Shown: piece after piece, positions 9,169-19,400 of the stretch
How positions within the stretch are numbered: the first letter of the stretch is position 1
How the letters are laid out: every line of letters begins with the position of its first letter
Source of the DNA: Opitutia bacterium Tous-C4FEB
Lineage (GTDB): Bacteria > Verrucomicrobiota > Verrucomicrobiia > Opitutales > Opitutaceae
Length of the DNA: 64,000 bases
NCBI GenBank assembly: GCA_002304445.1
Contig: NEVA01000014.1
Coordinates: 1-64,000 of the forward strand
Direction of reading: 5' to 3'
The notes under the pieces: model-generated
Told to the model about the DNA's origin: nothing
The model's database searches: none
What the model saw: only the letters and a program-made list of their open reading frames with translations
Made by a program: the position numbers and the translations under genes

Positions 9169-10182
9169 ATGAAGCACGTCGCGCAGGCGGCGGGCGTTTC
9201 GGTGATGACGGTGTCGCTGGCCTTGCGCCATGCGCCGAGCATCCCGGTGGCGACGCGGGAGCGGGTGCTGGCGGCGGCGGAAAAGCTGGGCTACCGGAGG
9301 AATCCGCTCGTCTCGGTGCTCATGGCGGGTCTGCGGGGGCGGCAGCGGGGCGGGCGGGAGGCGCAGGTGTTGGCGTATGCGGAGGGGTTTCCGGCCAATG
9401 CGACTGCGCAGCACATCGAGTCGTTGCGGCGGTTTCGCGAAGGTGCGGCGGCGGGCGCGGCCCGGCATGGCTTCCGGTTGGAGACTTTCCGCATGGGCGG
9501 GAGCGGGCTGAGCGAAGCACGGCTGGAGCGGGTGTTGCATGCGCGGGGCATCCGCGGGGTGGTCTTCGCGCCGGTGCCGCGGCCGGGGGTGATATTGAAG
9601 CAGATGTGGGCCAACCACGCGGTCGCGGCGTTGGGTTTCTCGATCGCGATGCCGGCGCTGCACCGGGCGGTGAACCATCAGATCCACTCGATCCGGCTGG
9701 CGTTGGAATCGCTGCTGGCGCTCGGCTACCGGCGGATCGGGCTGGTGATCAGCCGGGCACACAACGAGCGGGTGGAGCATCGTTGGCTCTCCTCGGTGTT
9801 GTTGACGCAACACGAGCATCGGGCGACCGGGGCGGTGTTTCCCCTGCTGTTGGACGATGACCTGCGCGCCGCGCCGGTGCGGGCCTGGATGCGGCGGGAG
9901 CGGCCGGAAGTGGTGGTCACGACAGAGCCGCAGATCGCGCCGCTGGTGGGCCCTTCGTGCCACTTCGCGCATCTGGATCTCACGGCAGCCGCGCCGGGCT
10001 GCGCGGGCATCGACCAGAACGGTGAGCGGGTCGGCGCGGCGGCGGTGGACCTGGTGGTCGAGCAACTGCACGCCAATGAATTTGGCCGGCCGCAGAATCC
10101 GAAGACGGTATTGATCGAGGGCCGTTGGGTGCCGGGAAAGACCGCGCCGGGGCCGGGGCACGCGGCGGTGAAAGCGCACTGA
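9169..10182 (+). CDS. LacI-family transcriptional regulator
   Basis: A 337-residue LacI/GalR-type regulator. The N-terminal helix-turn-helix (MKHVAQAAGVSVMTVSLALR, residues 1-20) and hinge region (YRRNPLVSVLMAG) are clear; the rest is a periplasmic-binding-protein-like sensor domain with RIGLVIS and the terminal GQ/GxxAVDLVVEQL segment. The ATG at 9169 is chosen over the upstream TTG at 9115 because it places the HTH at the start as is usual and keeps the candidate operator at 9131-9149 outside the gene. It most likely senses a sugar or sugar derivative and controls the divergent TonB receptor; this is inference from position. Confidence 0.9.
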   Translation: MKHVAQAAGVSVMTVSLALRHAPSIPVATRERVLAAAEKLGYRRNPLVSVLMAGLRGRQRGGREAQVLAYAEGFPANATAQHIESLRRFREGAAAGAARHGFRLETFRMGGSGLSEARLERVLHARGIRGVVFAPVPRPGVILKQMWANHAVAALGFSIAMPALHRAVNHQIHSIRLALESLLALGYRRIGLVISRAHNERVEHRWLSSVLLTQHEHRATGAVFPLLLDDDLRAAPVRAWMRRERPEVVVTTEPQIAPLVGPSCHFAHLDLTAAAPGCAGIDQNGERVGAAAVDLVVEQLHANEFGRPQNPKTVLIEGRWVPGKTAPGPGHAAVKAH

Positions 10183-10205
10183 GGCGCACTGCGCGCTTTT
10201 CTTTT
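10171..10205 (+). terminator. Possible intrinsic terminator overlapping the LacI stop
   Basis: AAAGCGC (10171-10177) pairs perfectly with GCGCTTT (10193-10199), with the T run TTTTCTTTT after it. The stop codon of the LacI gene lies inside the loop. It would separate the regulator from the downstream glycosidase-like gene. Confidence 0.4.
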
Positions 10206-10233
10206 GAAACGGAGCGGGGCAACGTGCGCGTTT

Positions 10234-11601
10234 ATGTCCCATGCGAGCGAGGTTCCGGCCCCGCACATCACTCTCCAGGATTTCAAACCCGAGACGGTCC
10301 GGGGCACCCCCGGCCACTTTCGCGTCGGGCAGACGCGGGCCGGGCAGTGGTGGTTGATCGACCCGAGAGACGGGGCGTTTTTCAGCCGCGGCATAAATGG
10401 CGTGAACCGCTCCGGTGCGGTGGGCGGCCGGCCGGGGGCGCCCGGGCCTTACGCGGCGGCGGTTGAGTCGAGGTATGGGGCGGCCGCCCCGCAGGACTTC
10501 GTCGAGACGGTGCTGATGCGGTTGAACGCATGGCGGTGCAATACGCTCGGCGCGTGGACGGGCCCGGAGTTTTGCGACCGCGGCATGGCGGATCTTGAGC
10601 TGTTGGATTTCAGCCGCGTGCGACCGGAGGTGATGATCCGCGATGCGGGGGCGCATGTCCCGGACGTGTTTGATCCGCGTTGGGTGGAGGCGTGCGATCG
10701 GCGTGCGGAGGAACGGTGTGCGCGGCGGGCGCTCAGCCGGGACCTGATCGGCTATTTTACCGACCATGCCTTGAACTGGGCCCAGCCCGACGGGGATAAC
10801 GGTTTTGATCCCGAGGGCGCCGTGCGGGTGGAGCGGCCGACGTTATTGCAGATTTGCCTGAGCTCGGAGCCGAGTTTTCCGGCGTATCATGCGGCGTGGG
10901 AGTTCACCCTCGCGGCGCATGGCGGGGAACTCGCGACGCTGGCCCGCGCGTGGGACGCCGAGTTGCCCAACAAAGAGGCGTTGCGGCAACTCACGCGGGC
11001 CGAGGTGGCGTTGGTCAGCCCGGGTTACCGGCGGGATCAGGAACGGTTCGCGCGGGAATTTGCACGCCGGTATTTTTCGGTCACGGCGGCGGCGATCCGG
11101 CGGCACGATCCTAACCACCTTGTGTTGGGCTGCCGGTTCGACGGAGGGCCGGGAGCGGCGATTTTGGCCGAGTGCGCCGCGCCGCACGTCGACGTGGTGT
11201 CGGTGAACGAGGTGCGGGAAACGCTTTGGGAGCGGATCGAGGCCAGCCACGAGGCGCAGGGTATGCCGGTGTTGGTGGGTGAATTTGGCTGGACGGGCGG
11301 GGCGTTTACCGGGCGCGGCCGGGCCGGTGAACCCGTCGGTCAGACGACGGTGGAGCGGATGCTGGCCCGGGGCCGGGCGGCGTTCGAACGGGCGATGCAT
11401 CACCCGGCATGGGTCGGCACGGCGTGGCCGCGGTGGGCGGATGCGGGCGACCGGGTGCCGCCGTTTGCCGAAGGCTTGGTCCACGTGGATGAGGTCGAGG
11501 CGCGCGAACACACCGAACTGTTGACTGATTTACAGGGTCGGATCGGCCCGCGCCGCGCCCAGCTCGCGGCGGCCGGGGATCTCGGTAAAGAACCGGCCTA
11601 A
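10234..11601 (+). CDS. Clan-A glycosidase-like (agarase-type) protein with altered acid/base site
   Basis: A 455-residue TIM-barrel-type protein resembling the GH50/GH42-like agarase-related group: SRGINGVN near the N-terminus, GYFTDHALNW (about 173-182), LQICLSSEPSF, DPNHLVLGCRF and VLVGEFGW (Glu near 350). In related enzymes the first site normally reads GYF-x-DNE, the Glu being the acid/base; here NE is HA, while the nucleophile-type Glu in GEFGW is kept. No signal peptide is visible, so it would act in the cytoplasm. ATG 10234 has a GGAGCGGGG purine tract upstream; the TTG at 10204 is in frame but less likely. It follows the LacI gene and probably belongs to the same sugar locus. Confidence 0.65.
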   Translation: MSHASEVPAPHITLQDFKPETVRGTPGHFRVGQTRAGQWWLIDPRDGAFFSRGINGVNRSGAVGGRPGAPGPYAAAVESRYGAAAPQDFVETVLMRLNAWRCNTLGAWTGPEFCDRGMADLELLDFSRVRPEVMIRDAGAHVPDVFDPRWVEACDRRAEERCARRALSRDLIGYFTDHALNWAQPDGDNGFDPEGAVRVERPTLLQICLSSEPSFPAYHAAWEFTLAAHGGELATLARAWDAELPNKEALRQLTRAEVALVSPGYRRDQERFAREFARRYFSVTAAAIRRHDPNHLVLGCRFDGGPGAAILAECAAPHVDVVSVNEVRETLWERIEASHEAQGMPVLVGEFGWTGGAFTGRGRAGEPVGQTTVERMLARGRAAFERAMHHPAWVGTAWPRWADAGDRVPPFAEGLVHVDEVEAREHTELLTDLQGRIGPRRAQLAAAGDLGKEPA

Positions 11602-11686
11602 GCGGCGCGCGGCGGGGTGAGCGCTGCGGCCCCCTCGTTTCTTTGCTCGCAACGCGGCGGTCTCAAAGGCGCAATCTTTTCGTCCC

Positions 11687-12238
11687 ATGACCAAGCTCAC
11701 GCTCTCCGATTTTCTCAAAGCCCGCGTCCGCACTATCCGGGGCTGGCCCAAGGACGGCATCAACTTTCGCGATGTCACCACGCTCTTCCATGACCCCGAG
11801 GCGTTCCGCGTGATGGTCGAGGCCTTCGCCATCGATTGCACCCAGCAGCGGATCGATCTGATCGCGGCGGTGGACGCGCGCGGCTTCATCGTGGGCGGCG
11901 CGCTGGCCTACCAGTTGCACAAGCCCTTCGTGCTCGTGCGCAAAAAGGGGAAACTCCCGCACAAAACCATCTCGGCGGATTACGCCCTCGAATACGGCAC
12001 CGCGACGGTCGAGATCCACGCCGATGCGTGCAAGGCGGGCGACCGGATTTTGATCTTGGACGATTTGATCGCGACCGGCGGCACGTTGCTGGCGGCGACG
12101 GAGCTTTTCCGCCGGCTGGGCGGCGAAGTCGTGGGCGTGGCGGGCATCATCGATCTGCCGGAGCTGGGCGGTTCCGCGAAGCTGCGCGCCGCCGGGCTGA
12201 ACGTGCACACGCTCTGCGAGTTCAACGAGACCGAGTGA
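11687..12238 (+). CDS. apt: Adenine phosphoribosyltransferase
   Basis: A 183-residue type I phosphoribosyltransferase, the normal length for Apt, which makes AMP from adenine and PRPP in purine salvage. The PRPP-binding motif ILILDDLIATGGT (about 122-134) is intact, as are the N-terminal GWPKDGINFRDVT segment and the VDARGF hood/adenine-binding strand typical of Apt. It is followed after 15 bases by a 2-hydroxyacid dehydrogenase gene, so the two may be co-transcribed without an obvious metabolic link. Confidence 0.95.
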   Translation: MTKLTLSDFLKARVRTIRGWPKDGINFRDVTTLFHDPEAFRVMVEAFAIDCTQQRIDLIAAVDARGFIVGGALAYQLHKPFVLVRKKGKLPHKTISADYALEYGTATVEIHADACKAGDRILILDDLIATGGTLLAATELFRRLGGEVVGVAGIIDLPELGGSAKLRAAGLNVHTLCEFNETE

Positions 12239-12253
12239 CCGACCGATTTCTTC

Positions 12254-13225
12254 ATGAGCCTAACGATCTGGACCAACGGAAAATTTAACCCCGCCGCGAC
12301 TCAACTGCTGCACGACGGCACCCGCGCCCATCGTCTCATCACGGCGGCGACGAGCAGCACCTCGGTGCTCGCGGCGGGCGAGCCCGACCCGGCGTTGGCG
12401 GAGGCGGACATCGCCTTTGGCCAGCCCGACCCGACGGACTGTCTCCGCCAGTCGCGTCTGAAGTGGGTCGAGGTCTCGACGGCAGGTTACACGCGCTACG
12501 ACACGCCGGAATTTCTGGAGGAATTTCGCGCGCGGGGCGCCGCGTTTACGAATGCCTCGGGCGTCTTTGCCGATCCCTGCGCGCAGCATGTCATGGCGAT
12601 GATGCTCGCGTTTGGCCGTCAGATTTTGCCGTCACACCGGGATCAGCTCACGGACCACTCCTGGCATTATGAAGAGCGGCGCTACCACTCGCGGCTGCTC
12701 ACCGGGCAGACGGTTTTGTTGCTTGGCTACGGGGCGATCGGTCGCCGGCTGACCGAGTTGCTCGCGCCGTTTGGGATGACGTTTTACGCGCTACGCCGCC
12801 AGGCGCGCAGCGAGACGAGCGTGCGGGTCGTGGCCGAGACCGAGCTCACGCGCGTGCTGCCGCTCGCCGATCACATCGTGAACATCCTGCCGGCCAATCC
12901 GGCGACCAACGGCTACGTCAACGCCCGCCGCCTCGCCTGCTGCAAGCCGACCGCGAAATTCTACAACGTCGGTCGCGGCAGCACCGTGGACCAGCCCGCG
13001 CTCGCCGAGGCTTTGCGCACGGGGAAGATCGCTTCGGCCTACCTCGATGTGACGGAGCCCGAGCCGCTCCCGCCGGAGCACGAGTTGTGGACGACGCCCA
13101 ACTGCTACATCACGCCGCACACGGCGGGTGGCAGGCACGATCAGGACGAGACGATCGTGCGGCACTTCCTCGCCAATCTCGCCGCGTTTGAGAACGGCGG
13201 GACGATGACGGACCGGGTGGTTTAA
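12254..13225 (+). CDS. D-2-hydroxyacid dehydrogenase family protein
   Basis: A 323-residue NAD(P)-dependent 2-hydroxyacid dehydrogenase. The Rossmann motif LLGYGAIGRRL is near residue 155, the substrate-side segment NVGRGSTVDQPAL near 238, and the catalytic Glu/His region LDVTEPEPLPPEHELW ... ITPHTAGG near 260-295. The substrate is not determinable; glyoxylate, hydroxypyruvate and phosphoglycerate-type relatives are all possible. It ends 18 bases from the convergent RDD gene. Confidence 0.88.
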   Translation: MSLTIWTNGKFNPAATQLLHDGTRAHRLITAATSSTSVLAAGEPDPALAEADIAFGQPDPTDCLRQSRLKWVEVSTAGYTRYDTPEFLEEFRARGAAFTNASGVFADPCAQHVMAMMLAFGRQILPSHRDQLTDHSWHYEERRYHSRLLTGQTVLLLGYGAIGRRLTELLAPFGMTFYALRRQARSETSVRVVAETELTRVLPLADHIVNILPANPATNGYVNARRLACCKPTAKFYNVGRGSTVDQPALAEALRTGKIASAYLDVTEPEPLPPEHELWTTPNCYITPHTAGGRHDQDETIVRHFLANLAAFENGGTMTDRVV

Positions 13226-13243
13226 GCGCCGGTGCGCGGTGGC

Positions 13244-13984
13244 TCAGGCCTTCACCACTTTGGTGTCGGCGATGAGGTCGTGGAGGCAGCGGCGGTCGGC
13301 GCGAAAGATGAAGGCGTAGTTTACGATCATGAATACGTTGCCGACCATCGGGAGGGTGCCGATGAGTCCGACCACGAGCGAACGCAGCAGCCAAGCGCGG
13401 GCGAAGCCGGGATTGCTGCCATCGAGGTTTCGCACGATGCGGATACCGAGCAGCCGTTTGCCGATGGTCTGACCGCGCATCGAGATCATGATGATCTGAA
13501 CAAGGAGCAGTGAAAACGTGCCGAGCCCGAGCAGGGCCATGCCGAGAAGCAGCCGGCCGGGCTCGATATCGGTGAAGTCGGGTTGGAGGCCGCGGCTGGC
13601 GTCGATCACGATTTGGAAAAAGGCGCTGCCCAGCACGAACGCACCGGGCAGGGCGCAAAGCACGCCGATGGCCGAATCGATCAGCATGGCGAGGAAGCGG
13701 GTGAGGCGGTCGGCGGGCGTGAGTTGGACGGGGGCGACGGCGGGGATCGGTGCGGCCGTCGCGAAGCCGGGCGCGGGATTGAAATTCCCGGCAAGCGGCG
13801 GGGGTTCGGTCGGCGTGGCGGGACCGCCGAACTCGGGGAAGTCGCCGAGGCGGCGAAACTCCGTTTCGCCGGCGAGTTTGGCCTTGGTTTCAAGGTTGGC
13901 GCGACCGGCGTTGATCCAGCTACGCAGCTGTTCCGCCGTAGCCGGACCGTATTCTTTGCCGTCGCCGCCGATGATGGTGAACAT
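13244..13984 (-). CDS. GYF_2-domain RDD-family membrane protein
   Basis: A 246-residue protein with an N-terminal GYF_2-like domain (FTIIGGDGKEYGPATAEQL, residues 2-20) that commonly binds peptides or partner proteins, a proline-rich linker, and an RDD membrane domain from about residue 88. The RDD hallmark Arg (TRFLAMLID) and Asp residues (HDLIADT near the end) are present with four likely membrane helices. RDD proteins are poorly characterised; some are Na+/H+ antiporter-like. It follows abgT by 66 bases on the same strand and may be the last gene of that run. Confidence 0.85.
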   Translation of the reverse strand: MFTIIGGDGKEYGPATAEQLRSWINAGRANLETKAKLAGETEFRRLGDFPEFGGPATPTEPPPLAGNFNPAPGFATAAPIPAVAPVQLTPADRLTRFLAMLIDSAIGVLCALPGAFVLGSAFFQIVIDASRGLQPDFTDIEPGRLLLGMALLGLGTFSLLLVQIIMISMRGQTIGKRLLGIRIVRNLDGSNPGFARAWLLRSLVVGLIGTLPMVGNVFMIVNYAFIFRADRRCLHDLIADTKVVKA

Positions 13985-14050
13985 GGCGGGACGACAACAG
14001 CGGGCGGGGGCAGTGCCAAGAAAAAGCCCGGCAGAAAAAATCGCCTGCGC

Positions 14051-15580
14051 TTACGGCGTCGGCAAAAACAGCGCGGCGCCGGGGCCCACCGGCCAGCCGA
14101 GCAGGACCCACATCACCAAGAGAAGCGACCAGGAGATCAGAAAGCAGAACGAGTAGGGCAGCATCGTCGCGGTCATCGTGCCGATGCCGGCGCGCGGTTC
14201 GTAGCGTTGCACGAACATCAGGACCAACGCGAAATTGGACATGAGCGGCGTGATGATGTTGGTGCAGCTGTCGCCGATGCGGTAGGCGGCTTGGGTGAGC
14301 TCGGGCGAGTAGCCGAGCAGCATGAACATGGGGACGAAGATCGGGGCGAGCAGCGCCCATTTGCCGGCGGCGGAGCCGATCATGAGATCGATGCTGGAGG
14401 TGAGCAGCACGAGGCCGAGCAGCAGCGGGATCGGGCCCAAGTGGAAACCGCGGAGCAAGTCGGCGCCGTTGACCGCGAGGATGACGCCGAGGTTGGTCCA
14501 GTTGAAAAGATTCACGAATTGGGCGATGAAGAAAATGACAACGAGGTAGCCGGCGATGACCTCCATGTTTTTCTGCATGCCCTGATAGATGTCGCGGTCG
14601 GAGCGGATCGTGCCCGCCGCGAAACCGTAGGCGAGGCCGGGGACGAGGCCGACGAGGAAGATGAAAAATACGAGCCCCCGCACGAAGTAGGAACCGACGA
14701 AGCCGGGCTTGGCGGGGTCTTGGAGGAAACCGCCGCTCGGCAGCAAACCGGCGACCACCACCGCCACAAGCGCGAGCAGGGCGGCGGCAGCCCAAAGCAG
14801 ACCCCGATGTTCGGCGGGCGAGAGCGGGACGAGGGGTTCGGGCGAGACCGTGCCGGTATAGCGGCCGAGGCGGGGCTCGACGATGCGCTCGGTGACGACG
14901 GTGGCGACGGCGGTGATGAGAAAAACAGAGGTCCCGAGGAAAAAATAGTTGGCCATCGGCGTGACCACGTAGGCGGGATTGATCAGGCGGGCGGCCTCTT
15001 GGGTGAGGCCGGCGATGATCACATCAGTGGGCGAAAGCAGCAGGTTGGCGGCGAAACCGCCGGAGACGCCGGCAAACGCGGCGGCGATGCCGGCGATCGG
15101 GTGGCGACCGACGGTGAGGAAGAGCGCGGCGCTCATCGGGAGGAGCAGCACGTAGCCGATGTCGCCGGCGGTGTGCGACATCGTGCCGGCGAAGACGATG
15201 ATCAACGTCAACAGTCGGGGCGGCGTGGCGTGCACGATCAGTCGGAGCACCGCCCCGAGCAGGCCGCTGTGTTCGGCGATGGAGAGACCGAGCAGACAGA
15301 CCAAGACGGAGCCGAGGGCGGCGAAGTTGATGAAGTTGGGCAGCAGGCCGAGAATCAGGCGTTGCAGTCCCTCGACGGAGAGCAGGTTGGTGACGGTGAC
15401 GACTTTCTGCGTGAGGGGATTGGCGACGGAGAGGCCGAATTGGTGGCAGACCCACGAGGCAAGGACCACGAGCACGCTCAAAATAACGAAGAGCGAGGCC
15501 GGATGCGGGAGGGCGTTGCCGATGCGCTCGATGCGGTTGAGCACGCGCTGCAACCAGGGCGGCGGCGCGGGAGCAGTCAT
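14051..15580 (-). CDS. abgT: AbgT-family transporter (aminobenzoyl-glutamate type)
   Basis: A 509-residue inner-membrane protein of the AbgT family, which moves p-aminobenzoyl-glutamate and similar compounds, or in some members sulfonamides. Many membrane helices are evident, with conserved segments SHTAGDIGYVLLLPMSAA, SPTDVIIAGLTQ and RIGDSCTNIITPLM. The ATG at 15580 overlaps the stop of the upstream amidohydrolase gene (ATGA), indicating translational coupling; the longer upstream reading frame is the amidohydrolase region out of frame. Coupling to an N-formylglutamate amidohydrolase argues that its cargo is an N-acyl-glutamate or glutamyl compound. Confidence 0.9.
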   Translation of the reverse strand: MTAPAPPPWLQRVLNRIERIGNALPHPASLFVILSVLVVLASWVCHQFGLSVANPLTQKVVTVTNLLSVEGLQRLILGLLPNFINFAALGSVLVCLLGLSIAEHSGLLGAVLRLIVHATPPRLLTLIIVFAGTMSHTAGDIGYVLLLPMSAALFLTVGRHPIAGIAAAFAGVSGGFAANLLLSPTDVIIAGLTQEAARLINPAYVVTPMANYFFLGTSVFLITAVATVVTERIVEPRLGRYTGTVSPEPLVPLSPAEHRGLLWAAAALLALVAVVVAGLLPSGGFLQDPAKPGFVGSYFVRGLVFFIFLVGLVPGLAYGFAAGTIRSDRDIYQGMQKNMEVIAGYLVVIFFIAQFVNLFNWTNLGVILAVNGADLLRGFHLGPIPLLLGLVLLTSSIDLMIGSAAGKWALLAPIFVPMFMLLGYSPELTQAAYRIGDSCTNIITPLMSNFALVLMFVQRYEPRAGIGTMTATMLPYSFCFLISWSLLLVMWVLLGWPVGPGAALFLPTP

Positions 15581-16464
15581 GCGACGGGTGCCGTGGCGTG
15601 GGCCGGCCCGGTGAGAGTCCGGGTGAACGCGCAGAAATCGCTGGCGACGGCTCCGAGTCGGGCGCGCACGGCCGCGAAGTCGGGCCGTCGGGCGTAGGTG
15701 GATTCGTCGAGGTAGAGCGACCGGTTGAGTTCGATCTGGATGCTGTGCCGGCCCCGGGTCGGAGCGCCGGTGGTGGCGATGAGATCGCCGCCGCGGTAAG
15801 GATCGTTGAGCTTGACGCTGAAACCGGCCGCGCGGAAACGGGCGGCGAGCCACTGCGTCGCCAGCGGGGAGGCGGTGGTGCCGAGGCGGTCGCTCACGAC
15901 GATGTCGGGGCGGAGTTGGTCGGCGTCGGTGTTCATCGCGGTGCCGCGCGATTTCATCGAGTGGCAGTTGAGGTGGTAGACGATGCCGTGGCGCCGATGC
16001 AACCTGTCGAGCGCGGCAACGAGCGCGCCGCGGTAGGGCCGATAATAGGCGGTGAGGCGATGTTCGACGGCAGCGACGGAAAGCGGGGCGGTTTCCATGG
16101 GCACGCCGGGCAGCGCGAGACGGCGGATGAGGCCCATGCCGCGGCGGCTGTAGTCGCTGGGGGACAACGGCTGGGGCCAAGGCGCGGCGAGGACGGCCGG
16201 ATCGAGATCCTGCTCCGCGCGGTTGGTATCGATGTAGGCGCGGGGAAAGGTGGCGGCGAGTAACGTGCCGCCGGCGGCGGGGACATCGGCCCAGAGTTCG
16301 TCGACGAAGCGATCGCACGTCGTCAGAATCGCGTCCCGCGACGCGGCCGGTTGGAAATCCGCCGGCCAGTCGAAACCGCTGTGAGGGGAATCGAACAGGA
16401 CCGGAGCCTCGTCGCCGACCGGTGGGTGAAGGACGAAGGGTGGCGCGGGGTCGGGCGAGGCCAT
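15577..16464 (-). CDS. N-formylglutamate amidohydrolase family enzyme
   Basis: A 295-residue zinc amidohydrolase of the FGase family. Seen are the metal-site DSPHSGFDWP near residue 25, CDRFVDELW, YIDTNRAEQDLD (about 76-87), the LNCHSMKSRG segment and the late metal/substrate ELNRSLYLDE. Family members release glutamate from N-formylglutamate in histidine breakdown or cleave related N-acyl amino acids. No hut genes are present; instead it is coupled to abgT (4-base overlap) and preceded by a TonB receptor, which suggests scavenging of an external glutamyl compound. No signal peptide is seen. Confidence 0.88.
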   Translation of the reverse strand: MASPDPAPPFVLHPPVGDEAPVLFDSPHSGFDWPADFQPAASRDAILTTCDRFVDELWADVPAAGGTLLAATFPRAYIDTNRAEQDLDPAVLAAPWPQPLSPSDYSRRGMGLIRRLALPGVPMETAPLSVAAVEHRLTAYYRPYRGALVAALDRLHRRHGIVYHLNCHSMKSRGTAMNTDADQLRPDIVVSDRLGTTASPLATQWLAARFRAAGFSVKLNDPYRGGDLIATTGAPTRGRHSIQIELNRSLYLDESTYARRPDFAAVRARLGAVASDFCAFTRTLTGPAHATAPVA

Positions 16465-16483
16465 GCGACGGGAGCGCGGAGGT

Positions 16484-19400
16484 TTAAAACTTCCGGCTCA
16501 CTTCGAGGTAGTAGGCGCGGCCGCGTGGGTCGCCTAAGCCGCGGAGGTAGCCGTCGGTCTCGGAGGCGGCGAAGGGCGGTTCGGTGTTGAAGACGTTGTT
16601 CACGCCGACGCGCACGGTGGTGCCGCGGAGCCAGTTTTTGCCGGTGAATTCGCGGGCGAGGCTGAACTTGCTCAGCCAAGAATCCTTCACGATGAGGAAG
16701 CCGTTGGCCGAGATGTCGGGGCTGGCGGCGACGGTGGTGCGGACGGAACTGTCCTGGGTGCGGCCGGTGTAGTCGGAGACCCAGGTGGCGGTCCAATCAG
16801 AGCGTTTCCATTGCAGGCTGGCGGAGCCTTTCCAACGGGTATTGCCGTCGCGCCAAACGTAGTCCGTGAATGGGCCGTCGGTGGCGAGCTGTTCCTCGAA
16901 CTGGCGAAGGTATGAGGCTTCGACGGTGGCGCGCAGGGTGCCGAGGGAGGTCTTGGGTGTGCGGTAGCCGACAAGGAAGTCGAAGCCGGCCAGGTTGCGG
17001 CGGGCGGCGTTCAAGTAGGACTCGGAGATCGACTGGACGGAGCCGACGGCGGCGCGTTGTTGATCGCGGGGACGGGTGGCGTTGTAGGCGGCGAACGCGG
17101 CGGTGTCGGCGGCGGTTACGGCGTTGCGAATGAGGTTGGGACTGCCGGCGGTGGTCAGGTTGACGTTGCCGATCGGACTGCCGACCTGTGTCCGGTTGGC
17201 GGCGAGGAGCAGGGCGGTGTCCTGCGCGATGATGTCGGCGGCGTCGAGGCGAGTGATGGCGTCGGTCTGACGGATCTGCCACACGTCGAAGCCGATCGAG
17301 AAGCCTTTGAGGGCGGGCGGTTCGATGACGAAGCCGAACGTCGTGGTTTTGGCCTCCTCGGGCTTGAGCGCCTTGTTACCGGCGCGGAGCGAGATGCGGC
17401 GGCCAGTGGTGCCGTCGTCTGAGGCGTTGGTGACGGAGAAACGATAAGCGTCGTTGATGCCGGTGATGCTGCGTTGGACGTTGCCGCCGAAAAGGACGGC
17501 GAGGTTGGGGGCGCAGAAAGCTTCGTTGTAGGAACCGCGGAGCATGACCCAATCGATGAGCCGTGCCGAGAGGCCGAACTTGGGTTTGGTGGTGTTGCCG
17601 AAATCCGAATAGCGCTCGAAGCGGACGGCGCTGGAGAACTCGGCGGATTGGAGCAAGGCACCGGCCCGGTCGCGATAAAGCGGCACGGCGACCTCGGCAA
17701 AAACCGCGGAGAGGTTGCGCTTGGCGTCGGTGTTGTCGGAGGGGCTGACCTGGATGTAATTGTTGTCGTTGATCAGGCGGGTCTGGAGGCCGAGGCGTTG
17801 AGCGTCGGCGGCGGAGACGCGACCGGATTCTGCGTCACGGAAATCGATGTAGTTCTCGCGGCGATATTCGGTGCCGGCGGCGAGGCCGAGCGGGCCGGCG
17901 GGAAGGCGGTCGAAGAGGGTCCCGTTGACGCGGAAATCCCAACTGCCGAGGGTGGTCTCGCCGCGGCGATAAAACGTGCCGCGCAGCGGGGCGATGACGG
18001 ACTCGGGGTTGACAAAAGGTTGGCCGTTGGTGGTGAGCACGCCGTTGGTGACGGCGAAGGTGGTCATGAACGGATTGAGGGCGGTGGCGTCGGTGCGCTG
18101 GGCGGCGTCGCGGAGCTGGCTTTCCTTGATGGCGTTGGATTCGAGGTCGACGGTTTCGGCGCGAGAGTAGACCGCGGCGGTTTCCCAGTTCCACGTATCG
18201 AAGAACGTGCCGCGCAGGCCGGCGAGAGCGCGGTAGTTTTCCGAGCGCACGTCGATCTGGCGTGGGCGGAATTCGGGGATCGTCACGCGGGTAAGGACGA
18301 CGGACGAGGGCGCGCCGGTGAGGCGGGCGGTGCCGTCGGAGTTGGGCGCGCCAGTGGCGTTCCAGAAGCGGGAGCCGAAGGGATTGTAGGGGTTATCGGC
18401 GGAGACAAAGATGTTTTTGTCCGCCGTCGAATCGATGCGGGAGGCCTCGCGCTGGTTATGGGAATCGGCGCGGTAGAAGGTGAAGTCGGAGAAGAGCTGG
18501 AGGCGGTCGTTGAAGCGGTGGTCGAGCGAGGTGTAGAGGTTGTGGCGGCGGCTGGCGGGGAGCAGGTAACGGAAATCGTTTACGTTGAGATAATAGTTTC
18601 CGACGGGCGAGGTGAGGGCGCGGTTGGGCTCGGCCGCTTGCAGCACGCGAGTTGAAGCAGTGGGGCTGGCGGGGACGAAGTAGAAGGTGCCGTTGGCCGC
18701 GATCTGGTTGGCATTAAAAATGGCGGGGCGGGAGCCGGTGACGGTGTTGGCGGCGGTGACGGTGCCGCGTTGATAGCGGCCGAAGAAGCCGCGGTCGGAG
18801 CGAAGATCGACGGTGTTGTCGGCGGTGGAGCCGTTCCACGGGGCGGGGGCGCGGGTACGAAAATCGGCGCTGCGGGAGAAGTCGCGTTGCGAGCTGCGGA
18901 TTTCCTGCCGGTCGAAGAAGTCGTAATTCATCACGAGCGTGGTGCGGCCGCCATTGAAGGCGAAGCCGCCGGAGAGCGAGGCGTTCAATTCGGAGCCGCC
19001 GCCTTGCTCGGTGGTGAGGAAACGGGTGGCGAGGCCGAGGCCGTCGTAGTTGCGTTTGAGGATGACATTGACGACGCCGGCGGTGGCGTCGGTGCCGTAG
19101 ATGGCGGAGGCGCCGTCGCGGAGGACCTCAATGCGCTCGATGGCGGCGGCCGGCAGGGTGTTGATGTTGGTCGCCATGCTGGGGACGCCGAGGGAGCCTT
19201 CGGGCATGGAGATCGGGTGCGGGGCGAGGCGGCGGCCGTTGAGCAGCACGAGCGTGTTGCCTGAACCGAGACCGCGGAGGCTGACGGTTGCGATGTCGCC
19301 GCGGGCATCGGCGCCGGAGGCCTGGCTCTCGGAAATCGGAACACGGCCGGCTTGAGGGATGGAGGCGAAGAGTTCGGCGGGGGTGGCGACGCCGCGGGCC

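Noticed and set aside
13583..15697. A 704-codon plus-strand frame over the RDD and abgT genes
   Set aside because: It is antisense to two recognised membrane proteins and has shadow composition.
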